Below, in pieces: positions 5,635 through 11,111 of a stretch of DNA of 11,111 nucleotides. The stretch comes from Opitutaceae bacterium (GTDB lineage Bacteria > Verrucomicrobiota > Verrucomicrobiae > Opitutales > Opitutaceae). The stretch covers positions 1 to 11,111 of the forward strand of contig JAISAX010000523.1 in NCBI GenBank assembly GCA_031266495.1, given 5' to 3'. The notes beneath the pieces were generated by a model. That model made no database searches and had not been told where the DNA came from. It was given only the letters and a program-made list of their open reading frames with translations. The first letter of the stretch is position 1; the number at the start of each line of letters is the position of its first letter. The translations under genes were made by a program, and so were the position numbers.

Positions 5635-7893
5635 ATGAAACACCTCCCGATCCTGTCACCTCTGCCGTTCCCGCCGTTCCCGCATTTCCTGCGTCTCCGG
5701 CAACTCCTGCCGCTGCTGGTCCTCCTCCTCCCGCTCTTCCCGCTCCTCCCGCGCCCCGCCATCGGGGCGTCCGCAGGCGGCCCCGACTCCGACTCCGACA
5801 GTAAAACCCTCTCGCCCTACTTCCGGGTGCTTGGCGTGCGGACCGGCGTCGAGGCGCTGCCCCTGCGCTCCACCCGCGTCGATGCGACCGTGGCCGGCGT
5901 CATCGCCGACGTGCGCGTGACCCAGGTTTACACCAACACCGGCACGACGCCCCTCGAAGCCATCTACGTTTTCCCCGGCTCCACGCGAGCCGCCGTCCAC
6001 GGCCTCACGATGACGCTCGGCGACCGCCGCCTCGAGGCCGAAATCCGGGAGCGCAAGCAGGCGCGCCAGATCTACGAAACCGCGCGATCCGAAGGCAAAA
6101 CCGCCTCCCTCCTCGAACAGCACCGCCCCAATGTTTTCCAGATGAACGTCGCCAACATCCTGCCCGGCGACGAGATCACCGTCGAACTCCGCTACACCGA
6201 GCTGCTCTCGCCCGAGGACGGCGTCTATGCGTTCGTCTATCCCGGCGTCGTCGGTCCGCGCTACCCGGGCTCATCCGCCACCGGCCTTGCCCCCGAAGAC
6301 CGGTGGGCCGCCAACCCGTACCTCCCGAAACCCGCGGACGGCGGCCGCGTCACCGCCGCCGATCCCGATGCCGGCATCGCCGCCGACGGCAATCCGGCAA
6401 GCACCTTCGATATTGCCGTCACGCTCGCCGCCGGCGTGCCCGTCCAGGAAGCCGTCTGCCGCAGCCACCGCACAAAAATCACTTACGACAACCCATCCAC
6501 CGCCCGCATCGCGCTCGACCCCGCCGCGCGCGCCGACGCCGGCAACCGCGATTTCATCCTCCGCTACCGCCTCGCCGGCGAAGCCCTCAAAACCGGCCTC
6601 CTCATCGCCGAAGGCACCCCCGGCACCCCCGGCACCGGCGGAACCGTCGGCGAAAACTGGTTCCTCGCCATGATCCAGCCGCCGACCCGTCCCGTCGCGG
6701 CCAGCCTGCCGCCGCGCGACTACCTCTTCATCATTGATGTCTCCGGCTCCATGCGCGGCTTCCCGCTCCGGACGACAAAAACCCTCCTGCGCGGCCTCTT
6801 CCCCACGATGCGACCGCAAGACACCTTCAACATCGTGCTGTTTTCCGGCCACAGCACCTCGCTCGCCGACGCTCCCGTGCCTGCCACGTCCGCCAACATC
6901 CGCGCCGCCGAAGCACTCGTGGACAAACAGTACGGCTACGACGGCACCGAACTCCTCCCCGCGCTGCAACACGCCTTTTCGCTCCCCCGACCCGAAGCCA
7001 CCTCGCGCACCATCGCCATCATCACCGACGGTTACGTGACCGTCGAACACGAGGCGTTCGAACTGGTAAGAAAACACCTCGGCGGCGAGCACGGCGCCAA
7101 CGTCTTTGCCTTCGGCATCGGCAGCAGCGTCAACCGCCACCTCATCGAAGGCCTCGCCCGCGCCGGCCAGGGCGAACCCTTCATCGTCACCGATCCCGCC
7201 GAGGCCGAAGCGGTCGCCGCCCGTCTCGGCAAGACCATCGCCTCGCCTGTGCTCACGAACATCAACGTCTCGTTCGACGGTTTTGATGTGTACGACGTGG
7301 AGCCCGCCACGCTGCCCGATGTGTTTGCCGAGCGCCCGGTCATCCTCTTCGGCAAATGGCGCGGCCCGCGCACCGGCAAGATCACGCTCACCGGCCTCGC
7401 TGGCGAAGACGCGGCCGAAGGGGGGGAGGGAAGAAAGGAGAGGCAGGGGGAGGACGGGAATGCGAACGGCTCCGGCTCCCGCCGCTTCACCGCCGTGCTG
7501 TCTCCCGGCGCCACGGTTCCGCTCCCGCGTGCCGACGGGCTGTCGCGCCTGTGGGCGCGCCACCGCATCGCGCAACTCGGCGACGACGTGGAGGCCGGCG
7601 CCGCCGACCGCGAGGAGCGCATCGCCGAAATCACCCGCCTCGGCCTCACTTACAGGCTGCTCACCAGATACACGTCGTTTGTTGCCGTGGACCACGTCGT
7701 CCGTCGTGATTCGGCCACTACGCCCGAACAGGTCAGGCAACCGCTCCCGCTTCCTCGCGGCGTGGAAAACTCCGCCGTCGGTGGCGACATCCCCACCTCG
7801 CCCGAGCCCGCCACCTGGATGCTGATGGGCGTGGCCGCGCTGGTGCTCGGCGCGGCCGCATGGCGCCGGAAACAGAGCCACACTGCACGTTGA
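5635..7893 (+). CDS. VIT and von Willebrand factor A domain protein with PEP-CTERM tail
   Basis: A 752-residue exported protein. Residues 1-45 are a long Leu/Pro-rich signal peptide. A VIT domain covers about 65-200, with AIYVFPGSTRAAVHG, QARQIYETARSEGKTASLLEQ and NVFQMNVANILPGDEI typical of the fold. A vWA domain covers about 362-540 and has a complete MIDAS metal site: DVSGSM (368-373), T438 and D465 in ITDGY. The C-terminus has PEP at 723-725, a hydrophobic helix and WRRKQ, a PEP-CTERM signal for exosortase processing. Related VIT/vWA proteins in marine proteobacteria are sortase-associated targets. Here the neighbour 347 nt downstream is an exosortase, so this is its likely substrate. The open frame extends up to 5509, but ATG 5635 is preferred because it begins the signal peptide. 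A purine-rich low-complexity insert occurs near residues 595-607. Confidence 0.9.
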   Translation: MKHLPILSPLPFPPFPHFLRLRQLLPLLVLLLPLFPLLPRPAIGASAGGPDSDSDSKTLSPYFRVLGVRTGVEALPLRSTRVDATVAGVIADVRVTQVYTNTGTTPLEAIYVFPGSTRAAVHGLTMTLGDRRLEAEIRERKQARQIYETARSEGKTASLLEQHRPNVFQMNVANILPGDEITVELRYTELLSPEDGVYAFVYPGVVGPRYPGSSATGLAPEDRWAANPYLPKPADGGRVTAADPDAGIAADGNPASTFDIAVTLAAGVPVQEAVCRSHRTKITYDNPSTARIALDPAARADAGNRDFILRYRLAGEALKTGLLIAEGTPGTPGTGGTVGENWFLAMIQPPTRPVAASLPPRDYLFIIDVSGSMRGFPLRTTKTLLRGLFPTMRPQDTFNIVLFSGHSTSLADAPVPATSANIRAAEALVDKQYGYDGTELLPALQHAFSLPRPEATSRTIAIITDGYVTVEHEAFELVRKHLGGEHGANVFAFGIGSSVNRHLIEGLARAGQGEPFIVTDPAEAEAVAARLGKTIASPVLTNINVSFDGFDVYDVEPATLPDVFAERPVILFGKWRGPRTGKITLTGLAGEDAAEGGEGRKERQGEDGNANGSGSRRFTAVLSPGATVPLPRADGLSRLWARHRIAQLGDDVEAGAADREERIAEITRLGLTYRLLTRYTSFVAVDHVVRRDSATTPEQVRQPLPLPRGVENSAVGGDIPTSPEPATWMLMGVAALVLGAAAWRRKQSHTAR
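7417..7454 (+). repeat. Purine-rich tract encoding a low-complexity insert
   Basis: A 27-nt all-purine run (7417-7443, including G7) is followed after one C by ten more purines. It encodes EGGEGRKERQGED in the VIT/vWA protein, between two beta-like segments after the vWA domain. The charged run differs in composition from its flanks, so it looks like a slippage-driven expansion tolerated in a surface loop. Confidence 0.6.
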
Positions 7894-7901
7894 CGGCAAT
7901 T

Positions 7902-7915
7902 CCCCCCCCCCCCCC
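7902..7915 (+). repeat. Poly-C tract (C14) between the VIT/vWA gene and the small membrane gene
   Basis: Fourteen C residues begin 9 nt after the VIT/vWA stop and end 29 nt before the start of the next gene. Position and length fit a slippage-prone spacer that could tune expression or message stability of the downstream genes, but no direct evidence is visible. Confidence 0.8.
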
Positions 7916-7944
7916 GCCTGCCCATGGAGACGGATCGACGCATC

Positions 7945-8244
7945 ATGAAAAAACGAAGCTGCAAATTTCGCATCCTGATCCTGATCGCTGTTTATGTTTT
8001 CTCTTATGGCGGTCTCCGGATGATCCATTTTTACGTGCACAGGGTCGGGTGGTTTCAGAGCGAAGACAAACATGGCATTGATAGCGTGAGCGGTCCGGCC
8101 CTCTTCAGCATCCCTGCGGCTGCAATGCTGTGTATCCATTTTCCCATGAAAATCGCGGAGGAAGTTTACTGGAACAGACACCGGCTCTCCTGCTATTTCC
8201 GGAGTGGGCTCGATTCACGGCGGTGCCGACACGATTACCAATGA
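7945..8244 (+). CDS. Small two-helix membrane protein coupled to the exosortase gene
   Basis: A 99-residue protein starting MKKRSCKFRILILIAVYVF. The Lys/Arg-rich start and a hydrophobic helix (about 8-27) are followed by a loop containing Trp and charged residues (VGWFQSEDKHG). A second hydrophobic segment (about 54-70, ALFSIPAAAMLCIHF) leads to MKIAEEVYW and a basic tail. I do not recognise a family. Its stop overlaps the exosortase start as ATGA (8241-8244), which implies one message and coupled translation and is the best evidence that the gene is real. Base composition is visibly less GC-rich than both neighbours, suggesting separate origin or transfer. An in-frame ATG at 7924 is possible, but 7945 gives a cleaner membrane-protein start. 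It may assist the exosortase or its substrate; that is inference from position only. Confidence 0.65.
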   Translation: MKKRSCKFRILILIAVYVFSYGGLRMIHFYVHRVGWFQSEDKHGIDSVSGPALFSIPAAAMLCIHFPMKIAEEVYWNRHRLSCYFRSGLDSRRCRHDYQ

Positions 8245-9701
8245 ACCGGCTCGCCGCGCTTCTTGCCCTGCTTGCCGCCGGCTGGCCCGTGCTGCGCTGG
8301 TACGCGCTCCGGCTCGGCGACGGCTCCGACGAACCGTGGGGACTCGCCGCGCTCGCCGCCGCCCTGCTGTTCGCCCCGTGGCGCTCGCTGCGGCAACCGC
8401 TCGCGCCGCGCCGCGCCCTCGGGCTCGCCGCCAGCCTCTTCGTTTACGCCCTTGCCTGGCCCTGGATGCCGCCGCTCGCGCGAGCCCTCCTGTTTGTGTC
8501 GCTTGTCGCTCTCGTGCTCGCCCCGGCCCCATCCCTCGTTCCATCCCTTGCCCTGACCCTTTCCCCATCCTCCGCTTCCCCTGCCCGCTCGCCCCTGCTC
8601 CCGCCTCCACGCTCCGCGATCCCGCTCTGGTCGCTGCTCGTGCTGTCCCTGCCCGTGGTGGCGACCCTGCAATTTTACCTCGGTTATCCGCTGCGCGTGG
8701 TGACGACCTGGCTGTGCGTGCCGCTCATCCGGCTCCTCGGCGCCACGGCCACCGCCAGCGGCACCACGCTCTCGTGGGCGGGCGAACGCGTGATTGTCGA
8801 TGCGCCGTGCAGCGGTATCCACATGCTGTGGACAGGCCTGTTCTGCGCCGCCGGGCTCGCCTGCTGGCACGAACTCGACGCCCGCCGTACCTTCGCCCTC
8901 GCCCAAGTGGCGGCGACATCCGTTTTTGTCGCCAACATCCTGCGCGCCACGGTGCTGTTTTTTACCGAAAGCGGCCAGTGGCCCGCACCCGCGTGGATAC
9001 ACGACGGCGCGGGCCTCGGACTGTTCGCGGTGGCGGCGACGATCATCCTCGCCGCCGTCGGACGCCTCGCCCTGAAGATGCCGCCCGGGCGCGCCGCCGC
9101 TCCGGCGCAGCCCCCGCGCCGGCGCCGGCAGTCCCGACACCTGCCGCCGCCTCGCTGCCTCGCCGCCACCGTCGCCCTTGCCGCGCTTGCTGCCGGCACC
9201 GCGCCCGCCTGGTCCGCCCGCATGGCTGAAAACGCCCGCGCCGCCCGGGCGCAGTCCGCCGCCGCCGCCTTCCCCGGCTGGGAAGCCGGACCCGTATCGG
9301 CCGACTGGGTACAAAAAACCTTCGGCGAACGCGAAGCCCGTTTCGCCAGGGATTTTCCCGGCAAGACCGCGGTATTCACCGACGACGCCGGCCACACCCG
9401 GATCGTGCGCTGGCTGGGCCGGCCCACCCGCCGCCTGCACCCGGCGGCCTATTGCCTGCGCGCGCTCGGCTACGAAACCTCGCCGCGGCCGATTCTCCAA
9501 AAACCCGACGGCTCCATCTGGAGTGCCACCGAGGCCCGCCGCTCCGGCTCCGGCCAGCGCCTGCTCGTTTACGAACGCATCACCGGCGCCGACGGCCAGG
9601 CATGGACGGATGTCTCCGCCTGGTACTGGACGGCCCTCTTTGGCCGGGCCCGCGGCCCCTGGTGGACCGTCACCGAACTGGCGCCCGGGAAGCCGGAGTA
9701 G
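8241..9701 (+). CDS. Exosortase fused to an EpsI-like C-terminal region
   Basis: A 486-residue protein. About residues 1-285 form a multi-helix membrane domain of the exosortase/archaeosortase family. The three conserved active-site residues are present in order: C190 in DAPCSGIHMLW, R235 in ANILRATVLFF, and H254 in WIHDGAG. These enzymes recognise PEP-CTERM tails at the inner membrane, cleave them and probably pass the protein on to the envelope or matrix. After a Pro/Arg-rich linker, a further hydrophobic segment (about 310-325) and a periplasmic part follow, with HPAAYCLRALGY and a Trp-rich end (AWYWTALF, PWWTVTEL). This resembles exosortase-associated EpsI regions, which are separate proteins in many species. 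A Pro/Ser/Ala insert lies near residues 93-130, between helices. ATG 8241 is chosen for the overlap with the upstream stop; the same frame extends to 8130 but that part is not membrane-like. Subtype is not assigned. Confidence 0.9.
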   Translation: MNRLAALLALLAAGWPVLRWYALRLGDGSDEPWGLAALAAALLFAPWRSLRQPLAPRRALGLAASLFVYALAWPWMPPLARALLFVSLVALVLAPAPSLVPSLALTLSPSSASPARSPLLPPPRSAIPLWSLLVLSLPVVATLQFYLGYPLRVVTTWLCVPLIRLLGATATASGTTLSWAGERVIVDAPCSGIHMLWTGLFCAAGLACWHELDARRTFALAQVAATSVFVANILRATVLFFTESGQWPAPAWIHDGAGLGLFAVAATIILAAVGRLALKMPPGRAAAPAQPPRRRRQSRHLPPPRCLAATVALAALAAGTAPAWSARMAENARAARAQSAAAAFPGWEAGPVSADWVQKTFGEREARFARDFPGKTAVFTDDAGHTRIVRWLGRPTRRLHPAAYCLRALGYETSPRPILQKPDGSIWSATEARRSGSGQRLLVYERITGADGQAWTDVSAWYWTALFGRARGPWWTVTELAPGKPE

Positions 9702-9730
9702 CCGCCCCCGCTGCTCCGGAGCCCTCGTGT

Positions 9731-9806
9731 GATTTCAAATACTGAAATTGGAAATCAACGCCTTTCGCAAAAATCCTGTGACACATTTGCGGGAAATCGC
9801 GATTTC
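9731..9806. other. AT-rich spacer with short palindromes after the exosortase gene
   Basis: The patch contains GATTTC (9731-9736) and GAAATC (9751-9756) as an inverted pair around an AT-rich centre, and a perfect 14-bp palindrome GAAATCGCGATTTC at 9793-9806. It starts about 30 nt after the exosortase stop. A transcription end or a protein-binding site are both possible; no T-run supports a classical terminator. The wider region 9702-10024 has no intact gene. Confidence 0.35.
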
Positions 9807-9839
9807 GTGCGACGGAGGCGGAGGTTTGCCATTTGCGGG

Positions 9840-9929
9840 GGGGAGTTGGCGCAGTGGCTCGCCCGCTACAACGCGGAGACGCCGCTGCCGGGCTACCGCA
9901 ACGGGGGCCTACCGCCCCTGCGATTCTGG
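9840..9929 (+). pseudogene. Remnant of the C-terminal end of an IS481-type transposase
   Basis: The translation reads ELAQWLARYNAETPLPGYRN followed by GGLPPLRFW. This mirrors the end of the integrase core of IS481-like transposases, where the pattern is W-L-x-x-Y-N-x-E-R-P-H-x-G-Y-R-N-x-G-x-x-P. Here RP-H has become TP-L and the last part is degraded. Only about 30 codons match, with no catalytic DDE region in the window, so this is a decayed fragment of a mobile element. Chance resemblance cannot be excluded. Confidence 0.45.
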
Positions 9930-9999
9930 GCGGCGGGAGCACAGTCAAAGGTCGAAGGTCTGAATGCCGAAGGTCGAGTGGCGCGGTGAGGCAAACGCT

Positions 10000-10019
10000 C
10001 ACGGGCAAGGATGCCCGTG
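10000..10019. repeat. Palindrome with AGGA loop
   Basis: CACGGGCA (10000-10007) and TGCCCGTG (10012-10019) form a perfect 8-bp stem around AGGA. The loop is the same as in two hairpins of the inverted repeat at 2563-2692 (TCCT is its complement), although the stems differ. It is probably a member of a dispersed palindrome family. Confidence 0.6.
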
Positions 10020-10024
10020 CCACG

Positions 10025-10111
10025 TCAGACCTTCGGGCCGCCCTGGGCGAGGTTGCGGGCGCGCAGGCGCAGGCCGTTGAGTCGGATGAAACCGGTGGCG
10101 TCGCTCTGGTT
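10025..10111 (-). pseudogene. 3' remnant of an argG-like gene (argininosuccinate synthase C-terminus)
   Basis: The minus strand encodes [20 protein letters not shown] and eight more residues to a stop at 10025-10027. This corresponds to the conserved end of one group of argininosuccinate synthases, in which YNQ-x-DA-x-GFI-[KR]-LN-x-LRLR is found. The similarity ends abruptly at 10111: further upstream the frame no longer resembles ArgG and no start or catalytic domain is present. The intact enzyme joins citrulline and aspartate in arginine synthesis; this fragment cannot. It may be left from a rearrangement or be a duplicated gene end brought in by an integrating element. Confidence 0.55.
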
Positions 10112-10236
10112 GCCGGCCACGCCACGCACGGCAGGTGCTGCGCCGCATCGACGCGCACCACCGCTCCACGCAAACGCGACATCGACCGGCATTACAGCAA
10201 ATCCCGCCACTCCCGAAAAACCATTTTACCGAAGTA

Positions 10237-10430
10237 AGGAACCGCGCCCAAATAACCTGTTCAGGAGCCCACGAAACACACGAAATGACACGGAAGAAAA
10301 ACCATCGGATTTCTGCCTTTTTTTTCGTTTTATTTCGTGTGTTTCGTGGGCTCCTCTTCTGCTTTGGTTGCGGCTCTTCCGCTCCAGAAACTCTGTGTCA
10401 AAATTGAACAGGTTATTTGTGTGCGGTCCC
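10237..10430. mobile_element. MITE-like element with nested inverted repeats
   Basis: Outer arms at 10238-10263 and 10405-10430 are inverted copies matching at 23 of 26 positions, containing CAAATAACCTGTTCA on the left. Both ends are flanked by TA (10235-10236 and 10431-10432), as expected for insertion at a TA target. Directly inside the left arm starts a second, perfect 24-bp inverted repeat (10263-10286 and 10332-10355) with core CACGAAACACACGAAAT. Its pairing continues imperfectly inwards around a T-rich centre. On the right, 49 nt with no left counterpart separate the inner and outer arms. No protein is encoded. It could be one non-autonomous element, or one small repeat inserted in another. 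The parent transposon is not identified. Confidence 0.6.
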
Positions 10431-10505
10431 TAAAAATGGTTGGCCGTCGAAACCCGGAAACCGGCCATCAGTGCCGAGACAAAAAAAAAGGTCTTCTTCG
10501 CGGGC

Positions 10506-11111
10506 TTATTGTCCTCGCACCACCGGGTCTGGTTTTCCGATCAGTTTTACGGCTCCGTCAATGTATCCAAAATAGCCGCCAAATCGTCCGTCCGCCGTTT
10601 TCATCTGGTTGCTTGCGCTGGCTTCATTGTCCGCCCGCTGGTCCCACACGACCGGGATTTCCGTCCCTTCGCCAACACGGGTGTAGGTGTTGGCAAATTT
10701 CGGTCCCGCCACCCATGCCGTGTAAATGAGATGGTTCGCGGAAAAATAGCAGTCCCGGTTTCCGCCAAAAACATTTTGTCCCAGGCCACGCCTGCCTCCG
10801 GCGGCGTTGAACGGGTTGATAAAAACCCTGGTGTCCCGAATGTAACCGTCATCATATAAAGTTTGCAGACGCGAAACCTCCTTTTGTGGTATTGCAGTCG
10901 GAAGCATCTGTTTGTGGTCGGAGGCATAAAGCAGTAACCCGGTTATCAATTGCCGGACGTTGGAGGCCGCTTCCGTCCTTCTGGCCGAGGTGCGGACCTT
11001 GCCTGCCACGGGAATCAGGATGGCAGCCAGAATACCGATGATGGTGATCACGGCCAGCAACTCGACGAGGGTGAAGCCGCCACGGGGCGTGGTTGCGTTT
11101 CGTTGTGTGTT
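10506..11111 (-). CDS. Prepilin-like protein (type IV pilin/type II secretion pseudopilin N-terminus), start outside window
   Basis: The last 201 residues are visible; the first few residues and the start codon lie beyond 11111. The N-terminal segment PRGGFTLVELLAVITIIGIL is the classical prepilin signal: cleavage by the prepilin peptidase after the second Gly, methylation of the new Phe, and Glu at mature position 5, followed by a hydrophobic assembly helix. After RTSARRTEAASNVRQLITGL comes a globular part with strands and loops (about 50-200 of the visible chain), including YFGYIDGAVKLI near the end. Verrucomicrobiota carry many such proteins, usually exported and of unknown individual role. 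A TTG in frame at 11058-11060 lies inside the signal helix and is not the true start. An A9 tract (plus strand, 10481-10489) lies just downstream. No other pilus gene is in the window. Confidence 0.88.
   Translation of the reverse strand, partial: NTQRNATTPRGGFTLVELLAVITIIGILAAILIPVAGKVRTSARRTEAASNVRQLITGLLLYASDHKQMLPTAIPQKEVSRLQTLYDDGYIRDTRVFINPFNAAGGRRGLGQNVFGGNRDCYFSANHLIYTAWVAGPKFANTYTRVGEGTEIPVVWDQRADNEASASNQMKTADGRFGGYFGYIDGAVKLIGKPDPVVRGQ

Noticed and set aside
6271..8181. Very long open frame on the minus strand opposite the VIT/vWA gene
   Set aside because: It is a by-product of high GC and codon bias of the plus-strand gene; its translation is Gly/Ala/Arg-rich without any domain, while the plus strand encodes clear VIT and vWA motifs.
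8235..9500. Long minus-strand open frame opposite the exosortase gene
   Set aside because: The plus strand has all exosortase active-site motifs; the antisense product is Arg/Gly-rich low complexity.
9840..9930. tRNA-like D-arm text (AGTTGGCGCAGTGGCTCGC)
   Set aside because: No matching acceptor stem, anticodon arm or T-arm (GTTCGAATC-like) follows. The same bases read well as a transposase tail.
10481..10489. A9 (T9 on the minus strand) as terminator of the prepilin gene
   Set aside because: The only stem around it is about four base pairs with the T-run in the loop, so it does not form a classical intrinsic terminator.

Overview
The window is a GC-rich bacterial chromosome segment that most resembles Verrucomicrobiota, probably the Opitutaceae. 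That placement is inferred from two PEP-CTERM proteins, an exosortase gene, a prepilin-like protein of the kind these genomes carry in large numbers, and palindromic dispersed repeats. None of the eight visible start codons has a clear AGGAGG-type ribosome-binding site nearby. No rRNA, tRNA or CRISPR array was found.

Layout: (1) 2-346, the 3' end of an unrecognised gene, then a C12 tract. (2) 457-2562, an exported protein with seven FG-GAP-type repeats (probable seven-bladed beta-propeller), a beta-rich domain and a PEP-CTERM tail. It is followed by a composite 46-bp inverted repeat. (3) 2777-5506, housekeeping-type genes: an FmdB-like small protein, a MazG-like nucleotide pyrophosphohydrolase (minus strand), an Hsp20 chaperone, and an MFS transporter (minus strand) with a G10 tract in its coding sequence. 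The 436-nt gap before Hsp20 holds a good sigma-54 promoter match and a possible leader structure. (4) 5635-9701, a likely three-gene operon: a VIT/von Willebrand A protein with a PEP-CTERM tail, a small two-helix membrane protein, and an exosortase fused to a C-terminal EpsI-like region. The last two genes overlap by ATGA. (5) 9702-10431, a gene-poor scrap zone with a decayed IS481-type transposase end, an AGGA-loop hairpin, the last 28 codons of an argG-like gene on the minus strand, and a nested inverted-repeat element resembling a MITE. (6) 10506-11111, a prepilin-like protein on the minus strand whose first residues lie outside the window.

How the parts work together: the exosortase should recognise and process PEP-CTERM proteins at the inner membrane. 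The adjacent VIT/vWA protein is the obvious candidate substrate and the FG-GAP propeller protein a second one. This pairing recalls the VIT/vWA targets associated with sortases in marine proteobacteria, but here the processing enzyme is an exosortase. The small membrane protein between them is the least understood part of the locus. The remaining genes are not obviously linked to this system.
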